A DNA stretch of 64,000 nucleotides from Deltaproteobacteria bacterium (lineage in GTDB: Bacteria; Myxococcota_A; Polyangia; Polyangiales; Ga0077539), in contig JACRDB010000137.1 in NCBI GenBank assembly GCA_016218725.1, positions 24,735-88,734 of the forward strand, in the 5' to 3' direction. The notes beneath the pieces are model-generated. The model did not search any database. It was not told the origin of the DNA and saw nothing but the letters and a program-made list of their open reading frames with translations. The translations under genes were made by a program, and so were the position numbers. Positions 15,746 through 24,061 of the stretch are shown here, one piece after another. Position 1 is the first letter of the stretch, and every line of letters starts with the position of its first letter.

Positions 15746-16840
15746 TTGGGCGCCGCGGTCCGGATCCAGGAGTTCACGGCCCAGGGCTTCAGGAACCTCG
15801 CCGGGGTGAGGCTCTGGCCGGACCCTGGGGCCAACGTGCTCCTCGGCAGCAACGGCCAGGGCAAGACCTCGGCGCTGGAGGCCGTGGACTACGTGGCCTC
15901 GCTGCGGTCCTTCCGGGGCGCCACCCGGGCGCAGCTCCTGGGGCACGAGAGCCCCATGGCCACGCTGGGCCTGCGGGTGGACGCCCCCACGGGCGCTCGG
16001 GAGTACCGCGTGAGGCTCACGCGCACCGCCCGCGAGGTGCTCCTCGACGGCAAGCGCCCGGAGCGCGCCGTGGACTACTTCGGCAGCGCCGCGTGCGTGG
16101 CCTTCCAGCCCGGCGACCTGGACCTGGTCCGGGGCTCCCCGGAGCTGCGCCGCAGGCTCCTGGACCGGGTGCTCCTGCGCGCCCTGGACGGCTACGGCGA
16201 GGCCCTGAAGAGCTACACCCGCGCCTTGAAGGCCCGCAACGCCCTCCTGCGGGAGCGCACCCCGGAGGCCCGGGCGGTGCAGTCCTACGACTACCCCCTG
16301 GCGCGCTACGGCAGCGCCCTGACGCGCGCCCGCGGGTCCCTGGCCGCGGAGCTCCGGGAGGCCGTCGCCCGCGCCCTCGGGGCCCTGGACCTGACCGGCG
16401 CCCCCGTGGAGCTGGCCTACCGCCCGCGGGGCGCCCCCGACGCCGAGGCCTTCACCCGGATGTTGGCGGAGGCCCTGCCGCAGGACCTCGCCCGCAGGAC
16501 CAGCACCGTCGGGCCCCACGCGGACGACCTGGCCCTCGCCTGGGGGGGCAAACCCGCCCGGGTGGTGGCCAGCCAGGGGCAGACCCGGGCCCTGGCCCTG
16601 GCCCTGCGCCTGGCCGAGCTGCACGCCGTGGCCGCCCGTAACCAGTGCCTCCCGGTGCTCCTCCTGGACGACGTGTCCAGCGAGCTCGACCGCCCCAGGA
16701 CCGAGCGGCTCTTCGCGTACGTGGCCGCCCTCGGGGCCCAGCTCTGGGTCACCACCACGGACCCGTCCATCGCCGCCCTGGTGCCCCGCGCCAGGCTCTT
16801 CCAGGTGCGCGACGGGAGGGTGTCCCCGGAGCACGTTTGA
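15746..16840 (+). CDS. recF: DNA replication and repair protein RecF
   Basis: 364 residues, normal for RecF. Opens with IQEFTAQGFRNLAGVRL, then Walker A LLGSNGQGKTSALEAVDYV, a middle helical part with RRRLLDRVLLRAL, the ABC-type signature ASQGQTRALALALRLAEL and Walker B PVLLLDDVSSELD. It loads RecA at gaps through RecO/RecR. No ATG or GTG lies at the proper place, so a TTG at 15746, 11 bases after dnaN, is the likely start. The 71-base gap to gyrB contains no further gene. Confidence 0.96.
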   Translation: MGAAVRIQEFTAQGFRNLAGVRLWPDPGANVLLGSNGQGKTSALEAVDYVASLRSFRGATRAQLLGHESPMATLGLRVDAPTGAREYRVRLTRTAREVLLDGKRPERAVDYFGSAACVAFQPGDLDLVRGSPELRRRLLDRVLLRALDGYGEALKSYTRALKARNALLRERTPEARAVQSYDYPLARYGSALTRARGSLAAELREAVARALGALDLTGAPVELAYRPRGAPDAEAFTRMLAEALPQDLARRTSTVGPHADDLALAWGGKPARVVASQGQTRALALALRLAELHAVAARNQCLPVLLLDDVSSELDRPRTERLFAYVAALGAQLWVTTTDPSIAALVPRARLFQVRDGRVSPEHV

Positions 16841-16911
16841 CATATCCTGACCTTGAAGGGGAGGGGGGTTTCGCGTAGGAATTTGCGTGGATTTTTCGAG
16901 GGATTCAGGAC

Positions 16912-19900
16912 ATGACGACAAGCGTTGAGGCCGAGGGGGTGATCGTCGGGGCGGACGGGGTGGTCTACGACGAGACGAGCATCAAGGGGCTCAAGGGGCT
17001 GGAGGCGGTGCGCAAGGTCCCCGGGATGTACATCGGGGACGTGCACGACGGGACGGGGCTGCACCACCTGGTGTGGGAGGTGGTGGACAACTCCATTGAC
17101 GAGTACTTCGCGGGGGTGTGCACGCGCATCGATGTGACGGTGCATGCGGACGGGAGCGTGCGGGTGACGGACGACGGGCGGGGGATCCCGACGGGGATCC
17201 ACCCCGAGGAGGGGGTGAGCACGGCGCAGCTTGTGTTCACGAACCTGCATTTTGGGGGCAAGTTCGACAACAAGAGCTACAAGGTCTCGTCGGGGATCCA
17301 CGGCGTGGGGGTGAAGGCCGTGAACGCGGTGAGCGAGCGGCTGAAGCTGGAGATCTGGCGCGGGGGCAAGGTCTGGGAGCAGGAGTACCGGGCGGGGGAG
17401 CCGCAGGCGCCGATCGCGGCGGTGGGGGACACGGACCGGCACGGCACGGCGGTGACCTTCAAGCCGGACCCGACGATCTTCACGATGACGGAGTTCTCCT
17501 TCGAGGTGCTGGAGAACCGCTTGCGGGAGCTGTCGTTCCTGAACGCGGGGCTGGAGATCCAGCTCACGGACGAGCGCACGAGCGCGGAGACGCACACGTA
17601 CCTGCACCGGGGCGGGATCGGGGAGTACATCGGGTTCCTGAACGCGGCCAAGGTGGCGCTGCACCCGGAGCCGGTGGCGCTGCGGGGCGAGCAGACCCTG
17701 GAGGACGGCGGCGTGGTGGTGGTGGAGGTGGCGCTCCAGTGGACGGACTCGTTCTACGAGTCGCTCCTGCCGTTCACGAACAACATCCACAACAAGGACG
17801 GCGGGACGCACGTGGCGGGGTTCCGCACGGCGATCACGCGCTGCGTGAACACCTACGGGGCGGAGCGCAACCTCTTGAAGGAGCTCAAGGGCGCGGCGCT
17901 CCAGGGGGAGGACGTGCGCGAGGGGCTGACGGCGGTGATCTCCGTGAAGCACCCGCACCCGTCGTACAGCGCGCAGACCAAGCACAAGCTGGTGTCCTCG
18001 GAGGTGCAGGGCATCGTGGCGTCGGTGCTCCAGGACCGGCTCTCGCTGTTCCTGGAGCAGAACCCGCCGGTGGCCAAGAAGATCCTGGAGAAGTGCGTGC
18101 TGGCGGCGCAGGCGCGGGAGGCGGCCCGCAAGGCCCGGGAGCTGATCCACCGCAAGGGCGTGCTGGACGCCACGAGCCTGCCGGGCAAGCTCGCGGACTG
18201 CCAGGAGCGGGACCCCTCGCGCTGCGAGCTGTTCATCGTGGAGGGCGACAGCGCCGGGGGGTGCTTTTCGGGAGACACGGAGGTGGCGCTGGCGGACGGG
18301 CGCGCGGTGAGCTTCGCGCAGCTCGCGCGCGAGGAGGCCGAGGGGCGGGAGAACTACGGCTACACCATCCGGCGTGACGGGACCGTGGGGCTGGAGCGGA
18401 TCGTCCACGTGCGCTGCACGAAGCGCGACGCCGAGGTGGTCCGGGTGACGCTCGATGACGGGGCGGCGGTGGTGTGCACGCCGGACCACCGGTTCATGCT
18501 GCGCGGCGGCGGCTACTGCGCGGCGGGGGACCTGGCGCCGGGCGCATCGCTGATGCCGCTCTACCGCAAGGTGTCGAGCCGGGCGGAGCCAGGCATCACC
18601 ATCGAGGGCTACGAGCTGGTGCACGACCCGCGCAGCGGGCGTTGGGTGTACACGCACCAGCTCCTGTCAGCCTGGCGTGACCGCCAGCGCGGCGCCGAGC
18701 GCGACGGCAAGCTGGCGGACCTCCGCGGGGAACTCTCCGCGCAGTCCTTCCTGTCTTCGGGCGACGAGGCCCGCGCTCGGGACGCCGTCGCGCACCACAA
18801 CCACCGCGTCGCGCGCGTCGAACGGCTCACCGAGCGCGTGGACGTGTTCGACCTCGAGGTCCCCGGCACGCACAACTTTGCGCTGGCCTGCGGCGTGTTT
18901 GTACACAACAGCGCGAAGCAGGGCCGGGACCGCAAGCACCAGGCGATCCTCCCGCTGCGGGGCAAGATCCTGAACGTGGAGCGCGTGCGCTTCGAGAAGA
19001 TGCTCGGCAACGCGGAGGTGGGCACGCTCATCACGGCGCTGGGGGTGAACATCCGGGCCGAGGCCAAGGACGACGGCGACGGCAACGGCAACGGCGGCAG
19101 CGCCCCGCGCTTCGACCTGGAGAAGCTCCGGTACCACCGGATCTGCATCATGAGCGTGGACGGCGAGGAGCACGTCTTCGTGCGGGGCCGCGAGGGCGCG
19201 AGGATGGTGGCCATCGGTCCCTTCATCGACGACCTCCTGGGCGGCCCCGCGGAGCCCGGGGCGGGCGTCGCGCGCCGCGTCGGCGGGGACCTCGGCGAGG
19301 TGCTGTGCTTCGGCCTCGACGACCACACGGTGCGCTTTCGGCCGATCCGCATGGTGCTGCGCCACGGCCTGGACGAGGCCCTCTACGAGGTGCGGGCGGC
19401 GTACGGGCGCTCCGTGCGGGTCACGGCGAGCCACAGCGTGTTCGTGTACGAAGACGGCGCCGTGGTGCTCAAGCGGGGCGACGCGCTGCGCGCGGGGGAC
19501 CGCCTGGTGGCGCCCCGCGCGCTGCGCCTCCCGACGGAGTCCCCGCCGCGGGTGGACCTCCTGCGGGCGCTGCACCGGTCCCCGGAGGCTGCCGCGCAGG
19601 TGTGGGTGCGAGGCCCCGCGGTGGAGCAGTGGTTCCAGGCCAGGGTGCTGGAGGCCCCCGTCGGTGCCGTGAGGGATTGTGCGAGGTTGTCTGCGCTCTC
19701 CGTCGAGGACCTCGAGTGGTTCGCGGAGCGGGAGGACCTGGAGCTCACCGCGGAGCACCAGGGCAGGCGTGGCATCGGCCGCTTCCTGGAGGTGGACGCG
19801 AGGCTCCTGACGGTGCTCGGGTGCTTCCTTGGGGAGGGGTCGAGCTGTGATCGCGACGGTATCCGTCTCGCGGTCAAGAGCACCGTACAGCGCTCCGTGG

Positions 19901-21453
19901 AGGAGCTCACGGGCTCCCTTGCGTCGGTGTTCGGGCTCACCGCGGCGCACTGCGAGTTCGATGCGCGGAGCGGGCAGGTGCGCCTGGGGCACCGCGTGGC
20001 GGCCCTCGCCTGGCAGGAGGTCTTCGGCTTCCGCGGCGCCGCTTCGCTCGCCAGGCGGGTGCCGGACCTCGCCTACAACGTGCCCGACGCGCTGCGGCTC
20101 GCGTTCCTACGCGGTTGTCTCCTGGGCGCTGGCGTCGTGTCTGAAGATGGCCTCTCCATCGAGACTCCGTCTCGTTGGATCGCCAGCGGGACCATGTACC
20201 TGTTGTGCTCGCTTGGGGTGGTCGCGTCCCTGACCGGCGGTGAACGCGAGGACCGCCACACGCACTGGACCGTCACCGTCGCGGCGCGGGAGGACCTCGC
20301 GAGGCTCTCCGCGGTGTGGTCCGACCACGCCGGAGCCGCGACCGTGGGCGCCCTCCTCCTGCGTGAGGGCAACCCCGGCGCGCGTCGCTTCGAGGCCCTG
20401 GACGGGGACCTCCTGGCGCTGCCGGTGGAGCGCGTGGTCGAGGTGCCCGCATCCAACGGGCAGGTGTACGATTTCTCCGTCGAGGGGGACGAGAACTTCA
20501 TCGCCGGGATGGGCGGCGTGTGCTGCCACAACACCGACGCGGACGTAGACGGGAGTCACATCCGCACGCTGCTCCTGACGTTCTTCTACCGGCAGATGCC
20601 GGAGCTGGTGGAGAAGGGCTTCCTGTACATCGCGCAGCCGCCGTTGTATGGCGTGCGGCGCGGCAAGAAGGTCACCTACGTCAAGGACGACGAGGCCCTC
20701 GCGCGCCAGGTGATCGAGGCGGGCACCGAGGGGGTGGTGCTCCGGACGCCCTCCGGGGAGCTCGCCGACGAGCCCCTGCGGGAGCTCCTCTCGCGGCTGC
20801 ACCACGGGCAGGCGCTCTTGGCGCGCATGGAGCTGCGGTGCGAGACCGCGGTGGTGGAGGCGCTCCTGCGGAGCGACGCGCTGGACGCCGACGCCCTGCG
20901 GGACCCGGCGCGGATCGACGAGGGCATGGCGAAGATCACCGCGTGGCTGGAGGCCCACCGGCCGGAGGTGCTCCCGCTGCGGTACACCGTGGAGGACGAC
21001 CCGGAGCACAGCAGCCGCAAGGTGCACGTGCGGGTGAAGGGCGGCCTCGTGGGGCGCACCACGCACCTGACGCACGGGTTCTTGCACGGGCCCGAGCTCG
21101 GGGAGCTCCTGCCCATCGAGCGGCGCCTGCGGGAGCTCGGGGCCTTCCCGTGGACGCTCCAGGACGGGGACAAGGCGCGCGCGGTGGCCCACGGGGGCGA
21201 GCTCTATGCGCTGGTGGACCAGCGTGGGCGCAAGGGGGCGGCGATCCAGCGGTACAAGGGCCTCGGGGAGATGAGCGCCGAGCAGCTCTGGGAGACCACC
21301 ATGGACCCGGCCCGGCGGGTGCTCCTGCGGGTGCGCGTGGAGGACGCGGCCCTGACGGACAAGATGATGACACTGCTCATGGGCGACGAGGTCGAGCCCC
21401 GCCGGGCGTTCATCGAGAAGAACGCTCTGTCCGTGCGCAATCTGGATATCTGA
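16912..21453 (+). CDS. gyrB: DNA gyrase subunit B precursor with two in-frame inteins
   Basis: The 1513-residue precursor has the GHKL ATPase (VWEVVDNSIDEYFAG, DDGRGIPTG, GIHGVGVKAVNAVS), the transducer (QTKHKLVSSEVQG) and the TOPRIM and C-terminal parts. Gyrase motif EGDSAGG (444-450) is followed by an intein (451-666) before SAKQGRDRKHQAILPLRGKI. The second TOPRIM motif is split after RICIM by another intein (748-1207) before TDADVDGSHIRTLLLTFFYR. Removing both leaves 837 residues, normal for GyrB, ending RRAFIEKNALSVRNLDI. An acidic G/N/D-rich insert (about 724-734) precedes the second intein. Splicing must work for the cell to have active gyrase, assuming no second gyrB. Confidence 0.97.
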   Translation: MTTSVEAEGVIVGADGVVYDETSIKGLKGLEAVRKVPGMYIGDVHDGTGLHHLVWEVVDNSIDEYFAGVCTRIDVTVHADGSVRVTDDGRGIPTGIHPEEGVSTAQLVFTNLHFGGKFDNKSYKVSSGIHGVGVKAVNAVSERLKLEIWRGGKVWEQEYRAGEPQAPIAAVGDTDRHGTAVTFKPDPTIFTMTEFSFEVLENRLRELSFLNAGLEIQLTDERTSAETHTYLHRGGIGEYIGFLNAAKVALHPEPVALRGEQTLEDGGVVVVEVALQWTDSFYESLLPFTNNIHNKDGGTHVAGFRTAITRCVNTYGAERNLLKELKGAALQGEDVREGLTAVISVKHPHPSYSAQTKHKLVSSEVQGIVASVLQDRLSLFLEQNPPVAKKILEKCVLAAQAREAARKARELIHRKGVLDATSLPGKLADCQERDPSRCELFIVEGDSAGGCFSGDTEVALADGRAVSFAQLAREEAEGRENYGYTIRRDGTVGLERIVHVRCTKRDAEVVRVTLDDGAAVVCTPDHRFMLRGGGYCAAGDLAPGASLMPLYRKVSSRAEPGITIEGYELVHDPRSGRWVYTHQLLSAWRDRQRGAERDGKLADLRGELSAQSFLSSGDEARARDAVAHHNHRVARVERLTERVDVFDLEVPGTHNFALACGVFVHNSAKQGRDRKHQAILPLRGKILNVERVRFEKMLGNAEVGTLITALGVNIRAEAKDDGDGNGNGGSAPRFDLEKLRYHRICIMSVDGEEHVFVRGREGARMVAIGPFIDDLLGGPAEPGAGVARRVGGDLGEVLCFGLDDHTVRFRPIRMVLRHGLDEALYEVRAAYGRSVRVTASHSVFVYEDGAVVLKRGDALRAGDRLVAPRALRLPTESPPRVDLLRALHRSPEAAAQVWVRGPAVEQWFQARVLEAPVGAVRDCARLSALSVEDLEWFAEREDLELTAEHQGRRGIGRFLEVDARLLTVLGCFLGEGSSCDRDGIRLAVKSTVQRSVEELTGSLASVFGLTAAHCEFDARSGQVRLGHRVAALAWQEVFGFRGAASLARRVPDLAYNVPDALRLAFLRGCLLGAGVVSEDGLSIETPSRWIASGTMYLLCSLGVVASLTGGEREDRHTHWTVTVAAREDLARLSAVWSDHAGAATVGALLLREGNPGARRFEALDGDLLALPVERVVEVPASNGQVYDFSVEGDENFIAGMGGVCCHNTDADVDGSHIRTLLLTFFYRQMPELVEKGFLYIAQPPLYGVRRGKKVTYVKDDEALARQVIEAGTEGVVLRTPSGELADEPLRELLSRLHHGQALLARMELRCETAVVEALLRSDALDADALRDPARIDEGMAKITAWLEAHRPEVLPLRYTVEDDPEHSSRKVHVRVKGGLVGRTTHLTHGFLHGPELGELLPIERRLRELGAFPWTLQDGDKARAVAHGGELYALVDQRGRKGAAIQRYKGLGEMSAEQLWETTMDPARRVLLRVRVEDAALTDKMMTLLMGDEVEPRRAFIEKNALSVRNLDI
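18262..18909 (+). other. Intein 1 of GyrB: 216-residue mini-intein at the EGDSAGG site
   Basis: Residues 451-666 of the precursor. Splicing blocks are intact: N-terminal Cys in CFSGDTEVALADGRAVSF, block B VVCTPDHRFML (T-x-x-H), block F VDVFDLEVPGTHNFAL, block G ACGVFVHN, with Ser as the +1 residue. The extein junction and block sequences closely recall the Synechocystis GyrB intein as I remember it. No complete endonuclease is present. The middle segment GYELVHDPRSGRWVYTHQLL is like the start of the HNH-type domain seen in many inteins, but its catalytic His-rich part is missing, so it reads as a shrunken intein. Confidence 0.93.
19153..20532 (+). other. Intein 2 of GyrB: 460 residues with LAGLIDADG-type domain
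   Basis: Residues 748-1207. N-terminal Ser in SVDGEEHVFVRGREGARMV, block B SVRVTASHSVFVY, block F VYDFSVEGDENFIAG, block G GVCCHN, and Thr as the +1 residue of TDADVDG. Between the splicing halves lies a two-motif homing endonuclease domain: first motif LGCFLGEGS with Glu 975, second motif FLRGCLLGAGVVS where the acidic residue expected before the final Gly is Ala 1073. The splicing part looks complete while the nuclease probably lost activity. Codon use resembles the host gene, so it is not a very recent arrival. Confidence 0.93.
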
Positions 21454-21571
21454 GCGGCCCGGGGTCGGTGTCGGCGGTGGCGATCCGCCACCTTCCGCCG
21501 CCACCCGCCACCCTGAATCCGCCACCAGCATCGCTCACCGAGGCCCTGCCCGTGGGGTTGCGCCGGCGCAG

Positions 21572-21883
21572 GTGAGGGCCATTCTCAATGTGCTCAGTGC
21601 GCCCATGTTGGCGTACCTCAAGGAGGCCGCGGTGGACGTCAACAAGATCCCGGAGAGCCCCTGGGTCAAGGCATGGAGGCTCGAGCTCGAAGCCAAGGGC
21701 AAGGCCGAAGGCGAGGCCCGGGCCGTGCTCAAGGTGCTCTCGGCGAGGGGGCTGGCGGTCACCGAGGCGCAGGCCGCCAAGGTGCTGGCGTGCCAGGATC
21801 TCGCGCAGCTCGACGCGTGGCTGCGGGCGGTGGCGTCGGTGCCCTCGATGGAGGCGCTGCTCGGGATCCCCTCGGCGTCGTGA
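21572..21883 (+). pseudogene. C-terminal remnant of a Rpn/DUF4351-type nuclease-family gene
   Basis: A 103-codon open stretch whose second half reads ELEAKGKAEGEARAVLKVL, SARGLAVTEAQAAKVLACQD and LAQLDAWLRAVASVPS. This pattern (E/G/A repeat, then a short helical tail) is the usual C-terminal end of Rpn/DUF4351-type PD-(D/E)XK family proteins, which are commonly about 300 residues. The N-terminal catalytic part is missing: the 118 bases between gyrB and this frame hold only a repetitive CCGCCACC-rich sequence. It is therefore probably a decayed copy; a GTG at 21572 could still start a short protein. Confidence 0.5.
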
Positions 21884-21976
21884 GAGCCTCCCCGGGGTGG
21901 CCCGCCGCGGGACCCACGAATGCCAAGGCCCTGGTTGACAAGCGCCGTGAGGGGGGGCACACTCCCCCGCCTCACC

Positions 21977-22222
21977 ATGCAGAAGCCCCGGTTTCGTACC
22001 GTCGAGAAGTCCGCCTGGGTGTTCGCCACCACCCGGCTCCACCCCCAGAAGCCCCGGAAGATGGACCGGCGGACCGCCACCCGCTGCGGGTACCTGGCCA
22101 CCGCCGCCGCGCTCCTCAACCGACCGGAGCGGGACCTGCCCACGCCCTTCCTCGATGAGCCCATGTCCCGCTACGTGGCGCGCCTCAAGGCCGGTGCGAG
22201 CACGCACGGCTCCAACGGTTGA
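21977..22222 (+). CDS. Small basic protein of unknown function, 81 residues
   Basis: From ATG 21977: MQKPRFRTVEKSAWVFATTR, then PQKPRKMDRRTATRCGYLAT, ending ARLKAGASTHGSNG. It is basic (many R and K) and without signal peptide or membrane helix. Its TGA overlaps the TTG start of the next gene as TTGA, implying co-translation with the MBL-fold hydrolase. I do not recognise the family. The 93 bases upstream, after the nuclease remnant, contain a G-rich stretch but no clear promoter. Confidence 0.5.
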   Translation: MQKPRFRTVEKSAWVFATTRLHPQKPRKMDRRTATRCGYLATAAALLNRPERDLPTPFLDEPMSRYVARLKAGASTHGSNG

Positions 22223-23115
22223 ACTCTCCCACCTCGGGCTCGGGCTTCGAGGTGACCTTCTGGGGGGTGCGGGGGAGCATCCCCTCACCGGGGCCCCGCA
22301 CCGTCGCCACCGGCGGAAACACAAGCTGCGTCGAGGTCCGCGTCGGCGGGCAGCTCGTGGTCTTTGACGGGGGTACGGGCCTGCGCCTCCTGGGCGAGAA
22401 GCTCCTGGAGGAGCTGCCCGTCACCGCCCACCTGTTCTTCTCCCACGTCCACTGGGACCACATCCAGGGCTTCCCTTTCTTTACCCCGGCGTTCCTCAAG
22501 GGCAACACCTTCCATTTGTATGGCACCCGGAACGTGTCCAAGACCATCGAGGAGACCCTCGCCGGGCAGATGGACTACCCCAATTTTCCGGTGACCCTCA
22601 AGGACATGGCCGCCACCATGCGCTTCCGCGACCTGGCGGAGCTCGAGGAGGTGCGCCTGGCCGACGGGGCCGTGCGGATCTTCGGCGTGTCGGGCAACCA
22701 CCCCAACGGGGTCTTCGCGTACCGGGTGGAGTACGGCGGGCACGTGCTGGTGTACGCCACGGACACCGAGCACTACGCCGTCCATGACCCGAAGATGCTC
22801 CAGGTCGCCCAGGACGCCGACGTGTTCATCTACGACTCGCAGTACACCCCCGAGGAGTACGCGGGTGATGGCGGGCGCCGCCCGAGGGTCGGCTGGGGCC
22901 ACTCCACCATGATGGAGGGCGCGGCCCTCGCGGAGCTCGCCAACGTGGGCACCTACGTGCTCTACCACCACGATCCCGGCCAGGACGACGCCGCCGTGCG
23001 CGAGAAGGAGCGCCGCGCCCGGGAGCGCTTCCCGCGCGCCATCGCCGCCGTGGAGGGCCTCCGGCTGGACGTCACCCGCGCCCGCCAGGGGCCCGCAGCC
23101 TCCCGCCTGGCGTAG
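22219..23115 (+). CDS. MBL-fold metallo-hydrolase
   Basis: 298 residues. FWGVRGSIPSPGPRTVATGG is typical of the RNase Z/PhnP-like branch of the metallo-beta-lactamase fold. The metal site is HVHWDHIQGFPFF (HxHxDH), followed by FGVSGNHPNGVFAYR, YATDTEH (Asp ligand) and YHHDPGQDD. Members cleave phosphodiester bonds in RNA or cyclic nucleotides; the substrate is not clear here. The start is a TTG overlapping the previous stop (TTGA); a GTG at 22250 is possible but would trim the first strand. The 142 bases after it lead to the sigma factor gene. Confidence 0.85.
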   Translation: MNSPTSGSGFEVTFWGVRGSIPSPGPRTVATGGNTSCVEVRVGGQLVVFDGGTGLRLLGEKLLEELPVTAHLFFSHVHWDHIQGFPFFTPAFLKGNTFHLYGTRNVSKTIEETLAGQMDYPNFPVTLKDMAATMRFRDLAELEEVRLADGAVRIFGVSGNHPNGVFAYRVEYGGHVLVYATDTEHYAVHDPKMLQVAQDADVFIYDSQYTPEEYAGDGGRRPRVGWGHSTMMEGAALAELANVGTYVLYHHDPGQDDAAVREKERRARERFPRAIAAVEGLRLDVTRARQGPAASRLA

Positions 23116-23257
23116 CGCGAAAGGTTTGCGCGCCCTCCGGGGGGGCGCCGCAGCCCGTGCGGGTTTCGTGAGGGTCCCTGGTTCGCGTTCCTGGGCGCCG
23201 CCCGCACACGCTGCGTGGCATTGCGTGTGCAGGGCACGCTGGCCGTCGGAGGCGTTC

Positions 23258-24061
23258 ATGGCACTGCTCGGGTCTGCGGCGGCACTGGAAGCGTATCGTC
23301 ACTCGCTGGCGGGGATCGTCCCTCTGGACCCCGAGGAGGAGAGGTCGCTGGCCCAGCGCTGGAAGACCGGAGACGAGGACGCCGGGCGGCGGCTGGTGGA
23401 GGCCAGCCTGCCCTTCGTGATCACCATCGCGACGGAGTATCGCCGCTGGGGGGTGCCCCTGGAGGACCTGATCCAGCAGGGCAACCTCGGGCTCCTGAAG
23501 GGCGCCCTGCGCTTTGATCCGGAGCGGGACTGCCGCTTGATCACCTACGCGGTGTACTGGATCCGTGCGGAGATCCGGGAGTACGTCGTGCGCGGGTACC
23601 GTCTGGTGCGCATCGGCGGGAGCAAGGGCGAACGCCGCGCGTTGCGCGCGTACCGGCGCACACGGGAGGAGGACCCGGCGCGCCTGGCGGAGCTCTCCGG
23701 GGTGTCCGTCGAGCACGCCACGCGGCTCCTGCCCATGCTCCGGCAGCGGGACGCCTCCCTGGACGCCACCCCGGACGGGGAGACCTCGCCGGTGGAGCGC
23801 CTGCGGGACCCGTCGCCCTCGCCCGAGGAGCTCTGCCAGCGCAGCGCCGACGGGGGCGCCGCGCGCGAGCGCATCCACGCGGCCATGGCGCAGCTCTCCA
23901 GCCGCGAGCGCTGGATCGTCGAGCGGCGCGTGCTGGACGACGAGGACGTCACCCTGGAGTCCCTGGGGCAGCGCCTCGGGATCTCCAAGGAGCGCGTCCG
24001 GCAGATCGAGGCTCGGGCATTCCAGAAGCTCCGGGGCGCCCTCACAGACCTGGCGGCGTAG
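23258..24061 (+). CDS. RpoH-like (sigma-32 type) RNA polymerase sigma factor
   Basis: 267 residues from ATG 23258 with TCGGAGG 7 bases upstream. Region 2 reads RLVEASLPFVITIATEYRRW, PLEDLIQQGNLGLLKGALRF and RLITYAVYWIRAEIREYV; region 4 has LSSRERWIVERRVLDDEDVT and LGQRLGISKERVRQIEARAF. Length and the KGERRALRAYRRTR segment after region 2 fit sigma-32/RpoH-like factors of delta-type proteobacteria, which control heat-shock or other stress genes. There is no region 1.1. It is preceded by a 142-base gap that may hold its promoter, and its 3' end overlaps the CehA-like gene by 20 bases. Confidence 0.9.
   Translation: MALLGSAAALEAYRHSLAGIVPLDPEEERSLAQRWKTGDEDAGRRLVEASLPFVITIATEYRRWGVPLEDLIQQGNLGLLKGALRFDPERDCRLITYAVYWIRAEIREYVVRGYRLVRIGGSKGERRALRAYRRTREEDPARLAELSGVSVEHATRLLPMLRQRDASLDATPDGETSPVERLRDPSPSPEELCQRSADGGAARERIHAAMAQLSSRERWIVERRVLDDEDVTLESLGQRLGISKERVRQIEARAFQKLRGALTDLAA

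Noticed and set aside
18262..20532. gyrB as a frameshifted or misassembled gene
   Set aside because: The frame is continuous over 1513 codons, and both extra segments carry complete intein splicing blocks at the exact extein junctions.
23116..23257. Hairpin GCGCCC...GGGCGC after the MBL-fold gene as a terminator
   Set aside because: The stem is short, has no U-tract, and similar GC stems arise often by chance in this sequence.
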